From positions 248,001 through 312,000 of the forward strand of contig NZ_JADNRA010000036.1 of NCBI RefSeq assembly GCF_015709525.1: a DNA stretch of 64,000 nt, in the 5' to 3' direction. The DNA comes from Methylocystis sp. L43 (GTDB lineage: Bacteria > Pseudomonadota > Alphaproteobacteria > Rhizobiales > Beijerinckiaceae). The notes beneath the pieces are model-generated. The model searched no databases. It worked only from the letters and a program-made list of their open reading frames with translations, and was not told where the DNA came from. This document shows, in pieces, positions 1-9,669 of the stretch (positions within the stretch are counted from its first letter, which is position 1; each line of letters starts with the position of its first letter). Both the position numbers and the translations under genes were made by a program.

Positions 1-814
1 GATGCAGCGCGTAGAGCTGCGTCGCGGCGGCTCCGAGCGGAGAGGCCGAGCCCGCATGCGCGGCGGCTTCCTGCGCCAGTCGCAAATCTTTCAGCATCAG
101 GGCGGTCATGAAGCCGGGTTTGTAGTCATTGTTCGCGGGCGACGCGGGGGTCATCTCCGGCACGGGACAATAGGTGGTGAGCGACCACGATTGGCCCGAG
201 GAGATCGACGCCGCGTCGAACAGCGCCCGATGCGAGAGGCCGAGTCTTTCCGCAAGCACGAAAGCCTCGGCCGTCGCGATCATCGTGACGCCGAGCATCA
301 GATTGTTGCAGATTTTCGCCGCCTGCCCCATGCCGGCGCCGCCGCAATGAAGCACATGCGCGCCCATATGTTCGAGGATCGGCTTCGCCGCCGCGAACGC
401 CTCCTGCTCAGCGCCGCACATGAAGGTCAGCGTCGCCGCTTTCGCGCCGGCGACGCCGCCCGACACCGGCGCGTCGACCGAGCGCGCGCCGCTCTCCTGC
501 GCGAGCCGATGCGCGGCGCGCGCGCTTTCGACGTCGATCGTGGAGCAGTCGATGAGGAGCTTGCCGCGAACCTGAGGCGCGATTTCGCGCCAGACGGCAA
601 GCGTCTGATCGCCGCTCTGCAGCATGGTGATCGCAATGTCAGCGCCGTCGATCGCATCGCGCAAGGTATTGGCGGCGGCGACGCCTTCCTGGGCGGCGGC
701 TTCGACGAGCGATGCGTTAAGGTCGAATCCTCGCGTCTCAACGCCGGCGCGCGCCAGCGCAGCCGCCATCGGACGACCCATGTTGCCCATACCGATGAAA
801 GCCGCGCGCATCAT
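1..814 (-). CDS. mmsB: 3-hydroxyisobutyrate dehydrogenase (C-terminus beyond window)
   Basis: This enzyme oxidises 3-hydroxyisobutyrate to methylmalonate semialdehyde with NAD+ in the distal valine pathway. The minus-strand translation opens with a Rossmann dinucleotide motif (FIGMGNMGRPMA), then the substrate-binding signature DAPVSGG and the catalytic-lysine region (GAGMGQAAKICNN), as in the beta-hydroxyacid dehydrogenase family. Two adjacent ATGs (814 and 811) are possible starts. The gene begins 2 nt after the mmsA stop, so the two are co-transcribed. About 270 residues are visible and the last part lies outside the window. Confidence 0.93.
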   Translation of the reverse strand, partial: MMRAAFIGMGNMGRPMAAALARAGVETRGFDLNASLVEAAAQEGVAAANTLRDAIDGADIAITMLQSGDQTLAVWREIAPQVRGKLLIDCSTIDVESARAAHRLAQESGARSVDAPVSGGVAGAKAATLTFMCGAEQEAFAAAKPILEHMGAHVLHCGGAGMGQAAKICNNLMLGVTMIATAEAFVLAERLGLSHRALFDAASISSGQSWSLTTYCPVPEMTPASPANNDYKPGFMTALMLKDLRLAQEAAAHAGSASPLGAAATQLYALH

Positions 815-816
815 GG

Positions 817-2313
817 CTAGGACAAGGTCGGCATGACGAAACTCGCGCCGGTCCTGACGCCGCCCGGCCAGCGCGATGCAACGGTCTTGGTCTTTGTATA
901 GAAGCGGATCGCGTCCGGCCCGTGTTGGTTGAGATCGCCGAACATCGAGCGCTTCCATCCGCCAAAGGTGTAGTAGGCCAACGGCGTCGGGATCGGCACA
1001 TTGACGCCGACCATGCCCACTTCGACGCGCGAGGCGAATTCGCGCGCCGCGTCGCCGTCGCGGGTGTAGATCGCGACGCCATTGCCATATTCGTGATCAT
1101 TGGCCAGCGACAGCGCCTCATCGAAGCCGCGCGCGCGCACGACGCAGAGCACCGGACCGAAGATTTCCTCCTTGTAGATCCGCATCTCCGGCCGCACCTC
1201 GTCAAACAGACATCCGCCCATGTAGAACCCGTTCTCATAGCCTTGCATTTTGAAACCGCGTCCGTCGACGCGTAATTTCGCGCCCTCTTGGACGCCAAGC
1301 GCGACGTAGTCCTTGACCCGCTCCAGATGCGCGCGGGTGATCAGCGGACCGAAATCGGCTGAAGGATCGGTCGAAGGCCCGACGCGCAGATTTTCGACCC
1401 GCGGTTCGAGCCGAGCGACCAGCGCGTCGGCGGTTGCTTCCCCGACCGGCACGGCCACCGAGATCGCCATGCACCGCTCGCCGCCGGAGCCATAGGCGGC
1501 GCCGATCAGGGCGTCGACCGCCTGATCCATGTCGGCGTCCGGCATGATCACCATGTGGTTTTTTGCGCCGCCGAAGCACTGCACGCGTTTTCCGTGGGCG
1601 GCGCCATGCGCATATACATATTCGGCGACCGGCGTCGAACCGACGAAGCCGATGGCCTTGACGTCAGGGTCTTCCAGCAGCGCGTCGACCGCTTCCTTGT
1701 CGCCGTTGACGACATTGAGCACGCCCGGCGGCAGGCCGGCTTCGAGCATCAGTTCGGCCAGAAACAAGGGTGCGCCAGGATCGCGTTCGGAAGGCTTCAG
1801 AATAAAGGAATTGCCGCAGGCGATCGCCGGGGCGAATTTCCACATCGGAATCATCACCGGAAAATTGAAAGGGGTAATGCCGGCGACGACGCCGAGCGGC
1901 TGGCGCATCGAATAAACGTCGAGGCGGGCCGCCGCGGAATCGGTAAATTCGCCCTTCATCAGATGCGGCACGCCAATACAAAATTCGGCGACTTCGACGC
2001 CGCGCTGGATCTCGCCCTGCGCATCGGCGAGCGTCTTGCCGTGCTCGCGCGCGAGAATCGCCGCAAGCCTCTCCTTCTCGCGTCCGACGATATCGACGAA
2101 TTTCATCAGCACGCGGGCTCTGCGCTGCGGATTGACCGCCGCCCATTCTCGCTGCGCTGCGGCGGCGTCGGCGATCGCCTCACGCACCTCGTCGCGGCTG
2201 GCGAGCGGCACGCGCGAGATCGCCGCGCCCGTCATCGGCTCATAGGCGTCAGTAAAACGGCCCGACTTTCCCTTGACTCGGCGACCGCCGATAAAATGCG
2301 AAAGCTCTTCCAT
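817..2313 (-). CDS. mmsA: Methylmalonate-semialdehyde dehydrogenase (CoA-acylating)
   Basis: This is an aldehyde-dehydrogenase superfamily enzyme of 498 aa, the usual length for MmsA. It converts methylmalonate semialdehyde plus CoA and NAD+ to propionyl-CoA and CO2. The oxyanion Asn lies in TPFNFP (about residue 150), the NAD-binding glycine motif is FVGSTP, and the catalytic Cys is in GGERCMAIS (about residue 281). It is immediately upstream of mmsB, and that pair is the classical valine-degradation operon. It is divergent from phhA across about 100 bp. The match to the family is strong along the whole length. Confidence 0.96.
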   Translation of the reverse strand: MEELSHFIGGRRVKGKSGRFTDAYEPMTGAAISRVPLASRDEVREAIADAAAAQREWAAVNPQRRARVLMKFVDIVGREKERLAAILAREHGKTLADAQGEIQRGVEVAEFCIGVPHLMKGEFTDSAAARLDVYSMRQPLGVVAGITPFNFPVMIPMWKFAPAIACGNSFILKPSERDPGAPLFLAELMLEAGLPPGVLNVVNGDKEAVDALLEDPDVKAIGFVGSTPVAEYVYAHGAAHGKRVQCFGGAKNHMVIMPDADMDQAVDALIGAAYGSGGERCMAISVAVPVGEATADALVARLEPRVENLRVGPSTDPSADFGPLITRAHLERVKDYVALGVQEGAKLRVDGRGFKMQGYENGFYMGGCLFDEVRPEMRIYKEEIFGPVLCVVRARGFDEALSLANDHEYGNGVAIYTRDGDAAREFASRVEVGMVGVNVPIPTPLAYYTFGGWKRSMFGDLNQHGPDAIRFYTKTKTVASRWPGGVRTGASFVMPTLS

Positions 2314-2412
2314 GTTCGCTCATCTAAGGCGCGTCCGGCCGTTGTCACCTCGCAAGACGAGACCGCGCGCCTATATGTCGGAGAGAGACGGCTTCCACGA
2401 CGGACACCCGCG

Positions 2413-3291
2413 ATGGGACTGCAGCTCACGAGCGAAAGCAAGAATAGATACGCGCAGGCGCCTCGACAGGCGGACTGGACGATAGATCAGAATTGGGCCT
2501 CCTACAGCGACGAGGAGCACGATCGCTGGAACAGGCTGTTCGCCCGCCAGGCGAAGCTCTTGCCCGGCCGGGCCTGCGACGAGTTCCTCGAGGCGAAGCA
2601 ACAGCTCGAACTGTCGCGCTCCGGCATTCCGGAATTCGCGGATCTGAGCCGCCGATTAGGGGCGATGACCGGTTGGAGCGTCGTTCCGGTGGCCGGGCTG
2701 ATTCCCGACGACGCCTTCTTCGATCATCTCGCCAATCGGCGCTTTCCCGCCGGCGCATTCATTCGCCCGGAGTCGGAGCTTGAATATCTGCAGGAGCCCG
2801 ACGTTTTCCATGACGTCTTCGGCCATGTGCCGCTCCTCGCCAATCCGACCTATGCGCGCTTTCTCGAATCCTATGGCAAGGGCGGCCGACGCGCGCTCGC
2901 GCGCGGGCAGCTCCACAATCTCGCGCGGCTCTACTGGTACACGATCGAGTTCGGCCTGATCGAGACGGCGAAAGGGCTGCGCATTTTCGGGGCTGGAATC
3001 ATGTCCTCGCCTTCCGAGACGATCTTTTCGCTGGAAGACTCGTCGCCGAACCGCGTCGCCTTCGAGCTCGAACGCGTCATGCGGACGAATTACATCATCA
3101 GCGATTTTCAGCAGACATATTTCGTCATCGAAAGCTTCGAGAAGCTTCTCGCCGACGGTTATCAGGATTTCGGCCCCATCTATGATCGCCTGCGCAACGC
3201 TTCTGATTTAGCGGCGCATGAGCTCGCGCCAGCAGACCGCATCATTTCGCGCGGCGATTTCCATTATTTCCGCGCCAAGCGCAGCGCTTAA
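2413..3291 (+). CDS. phhA: Phenylalanine 4-monooxygenase
   Basis: This is a non-haem iron, tetrahydropterin-dependent hydroxylase that converts L-phenylalanine to L-tyrosine in the cytoplasm. It has 292 aa, typical of the bacterial single-domain form without the regulatory ACT domain. The iron-binding 2-His-1-Glu triad is visible: His133 and His138 in HDVFGHVP, and Glu179 in YTIEFG. The ATG at 2413 is chosen because the same frame is open much further upstream but there runs antisense through mmsA with a non-protein-like sequence. It feeds the tyrosine/homogentisate operon encoded convergently downstream. No pterin-4a-carbinolamine dehydratase gene is in the window. Confidence 0.95.
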   Translation: MGLQLTSESKNRYAQAPRQADWTIDQNWASYSDEEHDRWNRLFARQAKLLPGRACDEFLEAKQQLELSRSGIPEFADLSRRLGAMTGWSVVPVAGLIPDDAFFDHLANRRFPAGAFIRPESELEYLQEPDVFHDVFGHVPLLANPTYARFLESYGKGGRRALARGQLHNLARLYWYTIEFGLIETAKGLRIFGAGIMSSPSETIFSLEDSSPNRVAFELERVMRTNYIISDFQQTYFVIESFEKLLADGYQDFGPIYDRLRNASDLAAHELAPADRIISRGDFHYFRAKRSA

Positions 3292-3319
3292 TCCTACAGC
3301 AGAATTGGGTGAACAATTG

Positions 3320-3454
3320 TTTTCCTCACCCTCATGCTGAGGAGGCTCCGCAGGAGCCGTCTCGAAGCACGAGGGTGAAGGAAAACTACGCGAAAACGGG
3401 CTTCCTCGTCCTTCGAGACGCTTGCTGCGCACGCTCCTCAGGATGAGGAAGCCC
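3320..3454. repeat. Pair of palindromic intergenic repeats in opposite orientation
   Basis: Copy A (3320-3385) and copy B (3398-3454) share cores of the type CCTCATGCTGAGGAG and TCTCGAAGCACGAGG, copy B being inverted. Each folds as an imperfect stem-loop. They lie between the convergent phhA and fahA genes, where they may also serve as a bidirectional terminator. Elements with this core are familiar as high-copy palindromic repeats in Rhizobiales such as Bradyrhizobium; the assignment is from memory, not a search. Confidence 0.75.
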
Positions 3455-3470
3455 TTCACCGATCGTCCGG

Positions 3471-4490
3471 TTAACCCTGAGGCCTTGAGTTGGCCACCTG
3501 TTGCTCGATGGCGCCGAAAATCGAGCGCCCATCGGCGGCGCGCATCTCTATGCGCACCACATCCCCCGTCGTCAGAAATGGCGTGCGCGGCGCGCCCTCG
3601 ATGAGCTTCTCGACCACGCGCTGCTCGGCGATGCAGGAGTAGCCATCTCCCCCCTGTGCAATCGGTCTGCCGGGCCCGCCGTCGGCGTCCCGGTTGGAGA
3701 TGGTGCCGGAGCCGATGATCGTGCCGGCGGAAAGCGCGCGCGTGCGCGCCGCATGCGCGATGAGACGCGGAAAGTCGAAAGTCATATCCTTTCCGGCGTC
3801 CGGCCGGCCGAGCGGCGCGCCATTGACGAAGGACAGCAGCGGCAGCGACAGTCGCCCGCCGTCCCAGGCGTCGCCAAGCTCGTCAGGCGTCACGGCGACC
3901 GGAGAAAAGGCGGAAGGGGGCTTTGACTGGAAAAAGCCGAAGCCTTTTGAAAGCTCCGGAGGGACCAGCCCGCGCAAGGTCACGTCATTGACCAGCATGA
4001 CGAGCCTGATGTGCTCGCGCGCCTCCTGTGGCGTCACGCCCATCGGCACATCATCGGTGACGATGGCGACTTCGGCTTCGAGATCGAGATCGTGCTTTTC
4101 ATCGAGCAAGGGAATGGCGTCACGCGGGCCAAGGAAGACGTCGGAGCCGCCCTGATACATCAGCGGATCGCTCCAAAAACTCTCCGGCATCTCGGCGCCG
4201 CGCGACTTGCGGACGAGCGCGACATGATTGACATATGCCGAGCCGTCCGCCCATTGATAGGCGCGCGGCAGCGGCGAGGCGCAATCCTGCTCGCGAAAGG
4301 GAAAGCTCTCGCGAAGTCCGCATTCGAGCCGCGCCGCCAGCGCCCGCAGCTCCGGCGCGACGGTTTCCCAGTCTTCGATCGCCGACTGCAGAGTGGGCGC
4401 GACGAAGCCGGCCGCAACAGCCCGCGTGAGATCCCGCGAGACGAGGATGAGGGCGCCGTCCCGTCGGCTCTTCAGGGATGCGAGCTTCAC
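3471..4490 (-). CDS. fahA: Fumarylacetoacetase (FAH family)
   Basis: This enzyme hydrolyses fumarylacetoacetate to fumarate and acetoacetate, the last step of tyrosine degradation. The protein is 339 aa, the short bacterial type. The C-terminal FAH fold carries the metal-binding acidic residues ([11 protein letters not shown]) and conserved blocks such as GFGFFQSKP and [11 protein letters not shown]. The start is a GTG at 4490 that overlaps the hmgA stop by 4 nt (GTGA), which indicates translational coupling; the same frame continues upstream inside hmgA without family similarity. It ends next to the palindromic repeat pair. Confidence 0.93.
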   Translation of the reverse strand: MKLASLKSRRDGALILVSRDLTRAVAAGFVAPTLQSAIEDWETVAPELRALAARLECGLRESFPFREQDCASPLPRAYQWADGSAYVNHVALVRKSRGAEMPESFWSDPLMYQGGSDVFLGPRDAIPLLDEKHDLDLEAEVAIVTDDVPMGVTPQEAREHIRLVMLVNDVTLRGLVPPELSKGFGFFQSKPPSAFSPVAVTPDELGDAWDGGRLSLPLLSFVNGAPLGRPDAGKDMTFDFPRLIAHAARTRALSAGTIIGSGTISNRDADGGPGRPIAQGGDGYSCIAEQRVVEKLIEGAPRTPFLTTGDVVRIEMRAADGRSIFGAIEQQVANSRPQG

Positions 4491-5788
4491 GGTCCATTGC
4501 CGGTAAAGTTGCGGCGCAAATCCGACCAGCACTCCGCGTAATCTTGCTGCAGGGTTTCAAGCGACATGGCGAAAGAGGTCGGATAGAGCGGCAGTCGGGA
4601 TTCGAACATGAAGGCGAGAGCGTCGTCGATCTTCACCGGGCTTAGATCGGCCTCAGAGGCCTGCTCGAAAGCTTCCGCGTCCGGGCCATGCGGCAGCATC
4701 GCATTGTGCAGCGACATGCCGCCGGGCTCGAAGCCGGACGGCTTCGCGTCGTAGCGTCCGTAAATCAAACCCATGAACTCGCTCATAATGTTCAAATGAT
4801 ACCACGGAGGCCGAAACGTATGTTCCGCGACTTGCCAACGCGGCGGGAAAATCGCGAAATCGACGTTGCCCACGCCGCTTTCGTCTGAAGGAGAGGTCAG
4901 CACCGTAAATATCGATGGATCGGGATGATCGAACAGCACGGCGCCGACCGGACAGAATTTTCGCAGATCATATTTATAGGGCGCGTAATTTCCATGCCAG
5001 GCGACGACGTCGAGCGGCGAATGGTCGATGTCGCAGCGATAGAAGCGGCCGCCCCATTTGACGCGGAGGCGGCAGGGCGTTTCCTTGTCTTCGAACGCGG
5101 CGGTCGGCGAAAAGAAGTCGCGCGGATTGGCGAGTCCATTCGCGCCGATGACGCCGCGATAGGGCAATGTAAATGGCGCGCCGTAGTTTTCACAGACATA
5201 GCCGCGAGACGGGCCCGCCGAGAGCTCAACCCGAAATTTCACGCCGCGCGGTATGACGCATATCTCACCGGGAGAGCATTCCATGAGGCCGAACTCGGTG
5301 AAGGTGCGCAGGTCGCCGAACTGCGGGACGATCAGCAACTCGCCGTCGGCGTCGTAGAAATAGTCGTCGACCATCGACTGGCCGGCGAGATAGAGATGCG
5401 CCGCCATGCCGATTCTCAGGCTGCAATCGCCCGCGGTTACGATGGTGCGCATTCCTTCGATGAAGGAGCCTGCGTCTTCTGGGACGTCGCTCGCGCCCCA
5501 GCGCAGCTGCCCGAGCGGCGCGTCAGCCTCGCGGCAGGGCGCGGTCTTCCAGTGGCTCTGCTCGATGTCCCTGGGGTTGCGGACGTGCAGGACGGAAGGT
5601 CGTATCCTGTAGAGCCAGGAGCGTTTGTTGAGATGGCTCGGCGCGGTGAATGCCGAGCCGGACAATTGTTCGGCGTAAAGGCCATAAGGGCACCGCTGCG
5701 GCGAGTTCTGCCCCATCGGCAACGCGCCGGGCAGAGCTTCGCTCTCGAACTCATTGCCGAAGCCATGCAAATAGCGCGGGGGCGACAT
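4487..5788 (-). CDS. hmgA: Homogentisate 1,2-dioxygenase
   Basis: This Fe(II) ring-cleavage enzyme opens homogentisate to maleylacetoacetate. The 433-aa length is normal for the family. The N-terminal block [13 protein letters not shown] is diagnostic, and the C-terminal cupin carries the iron ligands in [12 protein letters not shown] and the His-rich loop around MLPHGPDAE. It starts 2 nt after the hpd stop and overlaps fahA by 4 nt, so hpd-hmgA-fahA form one operon in pathway order. Confidence 0.97.
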   Translation of the reverse strand: MSPPRYLHGFGNEFESEALPGALPMGQNSPQRCPYGLYAEQLSGSAFTAPSHLNKRSWLYRIRPSVLHVRNPRDIEQSHWKTAPCREADAPLGQLRWGASDVPEDAGSFIEGMRTIVTAGDCSLRIGMAAHLYLAGQSMVDDYFYDADGELLIVPQFGDLRTFTEFGLMECSPGEICVIPRGVKFRVELSAGPSRGYVCENYGAPFTLPYRGVIGANGLANPRDFFSPTAAFEDKETPCRLRVKWGGRFYRCDIDHSPLDVVAWHGNYAPYKYDLRKFCPVGAVLFDHPDPSIFTVLTSPSDESGVGNVDFAIFPPRWQVAEHTFRPPWYHLNIMSEFMGLIYGRYDAKPSGFEPGGMSLHNAMLPHGPDAEAFEQASEADLSPVKIDDALAFMFESRLPLYPTSFAMSLETLQQDYAECWSDLRRNFTGNGP

Positions 5789-5790
5789 GC

Positions 5791-6888
5791 CTAGCCTACC
5801 GCCCGGTTCAAAACGCCGCGGCGGATCTGATCCTCTTCGATCGATTCAAATAGCGCCCGGAAGTTTCCTTCGCCGAAACCTTCATCGCCCTTGCGCTGAA
5901 TGAATTCGAAGAAGATGGGTCCGATGACCGTCTTGGAGAAAATCTGCAGCAGCAGACGGTGGGCGTCCGTCGTGAGTCCGTCGGCCAGAATGCCGAGTTC
6001 CTTAAGACGCTGCGTCGGCTCTCCGTGGCCAGGAAGCCGATGCTCCAGCGCTTCATAATAGGCGTCCGGCGGCGCCGGCATGAAATCGAGCCCGTTATTG
6101 CGCATTGCGACAACGGTCTCGTAAATGTCCCGGCACGCGCAGGCGATGTGCTGAATCCCTTCACCCCTGTATGCGTCCAAGAATTCCTCGATCTGACTTT
6201 TTTCGTCGGCGCTTTCGTTGATCGGGATACGAATCTTGCCGCAGGGGCTCGTCATGGCGCGAGAGCGCAAGCCCGTCATCTTGCCTTCTATGTCGAAGTA
6301 GCGAATTTCACGGAAATTGAAGATGCGCTCATACCATGCCGCGAGCGCGTCCATGCGGCCACGCCGAACATTGTGAGTCAGATGGTCGATATTGGTCAGC
6401 CCCACGCCTGGAGGATTAGGATCGCGCTCTCCTATCCACCTAAAGTCGATGTCCCAGATCGAACCCTGATCGCCATAACGGTCGACGAGATAGATGAGCG
6501 AACCTCCGACGCCTTCGATGGCGGGAATGTTCAGCTCCATCGGGCCAACGCCGAAGGCGACAGGCTTGGCGCCCAGAGAAATAGCGCGGCGCATCGCTTT
6601 TGCGGCGTCGACGACGCGGAAGCCGATGCAGCACACCGACGGGCCGTGCGCCTTCTGGAATTCGGCGGCGAAGCTGTGAGGCTCCGCGTTCAGCACATAA
6701 TTCACTTCCCCCTGCCGATATAGCGTCACGTCCTTGGAGCGGTGACGCGCGACGGCGACAAAGCCCATCTTCTCGAACAGCGAGGCGAGTTGCGCGGGAT
6801 CGGGATGCGCGAATTCGACAAATTCGAATCCGTCCGTTCCCATCGGGTTTTCGGCGAGCGTTCCAGCGCCGCCAAGCGTCGAGTCCAT
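5791..6888 (-). CDS. hpd: 4-hydroxyphenylpyruvate dioxygenase
   Basis: This Fe(II) enzyme converts 4-hydroxyphenylpyruvate to homogentisate. The 365-aa protein has two vicinal-oxygen-chelate domains, and the C-terminal one carries the iron ligands: His in DHLTHNV, His in IQHIAC and Glu in FFEFIQR. It is first in the hpd-hmgA-fahA operon and divergent from maiA across 71 bp, a likely shared regulatory region. A later in-frame ATG (position 6843) is an alternative start, since no clear ribosome-binding site precedes 6888. Confidence 0.96.
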   Translation of the reverse strand: MDSTLGGAGTLAENPMGTDGFEFVEFAHPDPAQLASLFEKMGFVAVARHRSKDVTLYRQGEVNYVLNAEPHSFAAEFQKAHGPSVCCIGFRVVDAAKAMRRAISLGAKPVAFGVGPMELNIPAIEGVGGSLIYLVDRYGDQGSIWDIDFRWIGERDPNPPGVGLTNIDHLTHNVRRGRMDALAAWYERIFNFREIRYFDIEGKMTGLRSRAMTSPCGKIRIPINESADEKSQIEEFLDAYRGEGIQHIACACRDIYETVVAMRNNGLDFMPAPPDAYYEALEHRLPGHGEPTQRLKELGILADGLTTDAHRLLLQIFSKTVIGPIFFEFIQRKGDEGFGEGNFRALFESIEEDQIRRGVLNRAVG

Positions 6889-6959
6889 GAGCAGGCCCTA
6901 TATACAGCTTTGGCTGACCTGCTATTTAGATATTGCGTTCCCGATCCGGTTAAAGGCCT

Positions 6960-7589
6960 ATGATCCTTTACGACTATTATCGCTCGTCGGCGGCCTATCG
7001 CGTGCGGATCGCCATCGCGCTCAAAGGGCTCGTTGTGGAACGCCGCCGCGTCCATCTCTTGCACGGCGAACAGCGTGATCCCGGCTATCGCGCGAAGAGC
7101 CCGCTGGGCATCGTGCCGACCCTCCAACTTGATGACGGTCGACTCATTACCCAGTCGCTGGCGATCATAGACTATCTCGACGCGCTGAAGCCTCAGCCGC
7201 CGCTCTTGCCAAAGGACCCCGTCCTGGCGGCGCAGGCGCGGGCGGCGGCGTTGACGATCGCCTGCGAGATTCATCCGCTCGCCAATCTGCGGGTGATAGA
7301 GGCGCTGCAAGGGGAATTCGGCGCGAGGGACGATCAGATCGCCGCTTGGCGCAGACGCTGGATCGCAGAGGGTCTGACAGCGGTCGAGGCGCTCATCGCG
7401 GCTGGCCCCTTCGCCTTTGGCGCAGCGCCTTCGCTCGCTGACATTTGCCTCGTTCCGCAGGTTTACAACGCGCGACGCTTTGACGTCTCCCTCGACACCT
7501 GCCCGCGCATCGTTGCGGTGGAGGCGGCTTGCGCCGCGCACCCCGCTTTCATGGAAGCGCGTCCAGAGGCGCAGCCGGACGCCGAATAG
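6960..7589 (+). CDS. maiA: Maleylacetoacetate isomerase (zeta-class GST)
   Basis: This is a glutathione-dependent cis-trans isomerase that converts maleylacetoacetate to fumarylacetoacetate. The 209-aa protein has the thioredoxin-fold N-terminus with the zeta signature SSAAYRVRIA and the cis-proline segment GIVPTL, followed by an alpha-helical C-domain. AAAGG lies a few bases before the ATG. It completes the homogentisate route: phhA, hpd, hmgA, maiA and fahA are all within 5 kb. It ends 2 bp from the convergent E2 gene. Confidence 0.95.
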   Translation: MILYDYYRSSAAYRVRIAIALKGLVVERRRVHLLHGEQRDPGYRAKSPLGIVPTLQLDDGRLITQSLAIIDYLDALKPQPPLLPKDPVLAAQARAAALTIACEIHPLANLRVIEALQGEFGARDDQIAAWRRRWIAEGLTAVEALIAAGPFAFGAAPSLADICLVPQVYNARRFDVSLDTCPRIVAVEAACAAHPAFMEARPEAQPDAE

Positions 7590-7591
7590 AT

Positions 7592-8692
7592 TTAGGCCGC
7601 GAGCGTCAGATCGGCGATCACCGCCCCCAGGAAGCGGCCTGCTTCGCCGCCGGTGACGACGCGGTGATCGAAGGTCAGGCTCAGAGGCAAAATCCGATGC
7701 ACCGCTGGCGCGCCATCGACAGCGACCACCTCGTCGCGGATCCGCCCGGCCCCAAGAATCGCGACCGTGGGCGGCAACACGATCGGGGCGGCGTAGCGCC
7801 CGGCGATCATGCCGAAATTTGAAAGCGTAATGGTCGCGCCGCGCAGCTCCTCGGGCGGAATTCGTCGCGCCGCTGCGTCCTGCCGCAGGCGGTCCAGACC
7901 TTTGCGTAAGTCCTGCGCGTCACGATTGCCGACATCCCGCAAGACAGGAACGAACAGGCCCTCTTCCGAGAGGTCCACGGCGACGCCAAGGTCGATCTTC
8001 TTCATCACGCGGCGCGCGAAGGCATGAGACTCGAACCAGGCGTTGAGCGCAGGCTCCGCCTTGCAGGCCTGGGCAAGAGCGCGGATCAGACGGATGGTTG
8101 TATCTGTCCCGGCGGCCCACGCGTGGATGTCCGCGTCGTCGACGATCGTGGCCGCGGCCACCTCCCCCTGCGCCTGCGCCATATTATGGGCCATGGCGCG
8201 GCGCACGCCCCGCAGCGGCTCGGCGGCTTCTGTCTCGCTGAGAATGCGCGCGACGCGCTCGATGTCCTGCGTCGTGATCAGCCCGTCCGCGCCGGAGGGC
8301 GTCACCATGGCGAGATCGACGTTCAGCTTTCGCGCGAGGGCCCTTACGGCAGGCGTCGCCCGCACCGCGCCGCCGACGTGGCCGACTGAGATCGGCTGGT
8401 CGCGCACGACGCCAGCGCCCTGCTGAACGGCGCCGACCACTGAGCCCGTGTCCTCTCCCGCGCCCTCGAAACCCACCAGCGGCGCGCCGATGCGGATCAC
8501 GTCACCCGCGGAGGCGAACAGCCGCTCGATGCGGCCTCCCCGAGGCGATGGGATTTCGACGACCGCCTTGGCGGTTTCAACCGCCACGAGCGGCTGATCG
8601 ACTTTAACGTCCTCGCCGGCGGCGACGCGCCATTCGACGAGTTCGGCCTCCTGCAACCCCTCTCCGAGATCGGGAAGACGAAAGATGTTCAT
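7592..8692 (-). CDS. 2-oxoacid dehydrogenase E2 (dihydrolipoamide acyltransferase)
   Basis: This is the acyltransferase core of a 2-oxoacid dehydrogenase complex, 366 aa. Domains in order are one lipoyl domain (lipoyl Lys42 in VETAKAVVE), a peripheral-subunit-binding domain around residues 110-145 (ATPAVRALARKL), and the catalytic domain ending in DHRVVTGGEA. The active-site His is present, but the usual Asp of HxxxDG is replaced by Thr-Gly, a variation I have seen in related short E2s. The start overlaps the E1beta stop by 4 nt (ATGA). A branched-chain substrate is inferred from context; the sequence alone does not exclude pyruvate or acetoin. No E3 gene is present. Confidence 0.88.
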   Translation of the reverse strand: MNIFRLPDLGEGLQEAELVEWRVAAGEDVKVDQPLVAVETAKAVVEIPSPRGGRIERLFASAGDVIRIGAPLVGFEGAGEDTGSVVGAVQQGAGVVRDQPISVGHVGGAVRATPAVRALARKLNVDLAMVTPSGADGLITTQDIERVARILSETEAAEPLRGVRRAMAHNMAQAQGEVAAATIVDDADIHAWAAGTDTTIRLIRALAQACKAEPALNAWFESHAFARRVMKKIDLGVAVDLSEEGLFVPVLRDVGNRDAQDLRKGLDRLRQDAAARRIPPEELRGATITLSNFGMIAGRYAAPIVLPPTVAILGAGRIRDEVVAVDGAPAVHRILPLSLTFDHRVVTGGEAGRFLGAVIADLTLAA

Positions 8693-9669
8693 GACGCCTC
8701 CATCACTTGCCGAACGCCGTCGACGATGCGGTCCACGCTTGGAATATATTGCTTCTCCAGCTTCGCCAGCGGCACGACCACGTCATAGCCGGTGACCCGC
8801 TTGATGGGCGCCAACAGCGAGTAAAGCGCGCGCTCAGCGATTTCGGCGGCGACCTCGGCGCCAAAGCCCGCCGTGCGCGGCGCCTCGTGAACGATGACGC
8901 AGCGTCCGGTCTTTTCGACGGAACGCAGGATCGTTTCCACATCGAGAGGTTTCAAGGTCGCGACGTCGATCACTTCAATCATCACGCCCTCTTCTTCGAG
9001 CTTTTCAGCGGCGGCGAGCGTTTCGGGCACCATCGCGCCCCAGGTGACGACCGTCGCGTCGGCGCCTTCCCGCAGGATGAAGCAGGCGTCGAGCGGCAAT
9101 TCCACGCCGTCATCCTCGACCTCTTGGCGGAAGAGACGATAGAGGCGCGTGGGCTCGAGAAAGATCACCGGATCGGGATCGCGCACCGACGCCAGAAGTA
9201 GCCCGTAGGCTCGGGCGGGGGATGAGGGCGCGACGACGCGGAGCCCCGGCATGTGGGCGAACATCGCCTCCGGACTTTCCGAGTGATGCTCGGGCGCATG
9301 GATGCCGGCGCCGCAAGGCGAGCGGAGCACCATTGGACAGGTCAGCCGCCCCCGCGTGCGGTTGCGCATACGAGACGCGTGATTGATGATTTGGTCGATC
9401 GCCGGATAGATGAACCCGGAAAACTGAATTTCGGCGACCGGCTTCAGCCCCATCGCCGCCATGCCGACCGCAACGCCGGCGATGCCGCCTTCGGCCAAGG
9501 GCGTGTCGATGACGCGCTCGCGGCCGAACCGCGCCTGCAGGCCGTTGGTGGCGCGAAACACGCCGCCATTGACGCCGATGTCCTCGCCAAGCAGGAGGAC
9601 GTCCTTGTCTTCGCTCATTGCGCGCGCGAGCGCGAGATTGACCGCTTCGACAAGAGTGATTTCAGCCAT
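8689..9669 (-). CDS. 2-oxoacid dehydrogenase E1 component, beta subunit
   Basis: This transketolase-type subunit forms the thiamin-diphosphate active site with E1alpha. It begins at the ATG at 9669 (MAEITLVEAVNLAL), giving 326 aa, which fits the family; the open frame extends upstream into the E1alpha gene. Recognisable blocks include LLGEDIGVNGGVFRAT, AEGGIAGVAVGMA and the C-terminal swivel domain. The start lies inside the last codons of E1alpha (8-nt overlap) and the end overlaps E2 by 4 nt, so all three subunits are translationally coupled. Confidence 0.92.
   Translation of the reverse strand: MAEITLVEAVNLALARAMSEDKDVLLLGEDIGVNGGVFRATNGLQARFGRERVIDTPLAEGGIAGVAVGMAAMGLKPVAEIQFSGFIYPAIDQIINHASRMRNRTRGRLTCPMVLRSPCGAGIHAPEHHSESPEAMFAHMPGLRVVAPSSPARAYGLLLASVRDPDPVIFLEPTRLYRLFRQEVEDDGVELPLDACFILREGADATVVTWGAMVPETLAAAEKLEEEGVMIEVIDVATLKPLDVETILRSVEKTGRCVIVHEAPRTAGFGAEVAAEIAERALYSLLAPIKRVTGYDVVVPLAKLEKQYIPSVDRIVDGVRQVMEAS

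Noticed and set aside
1555-2412. A 578-codon open frame that extends phhA upstream
   Set aside because: The upstream part runs antisense through mmsA and its translation is Arg/His-rich with no family similarity. PhhA proper begins at 2413.
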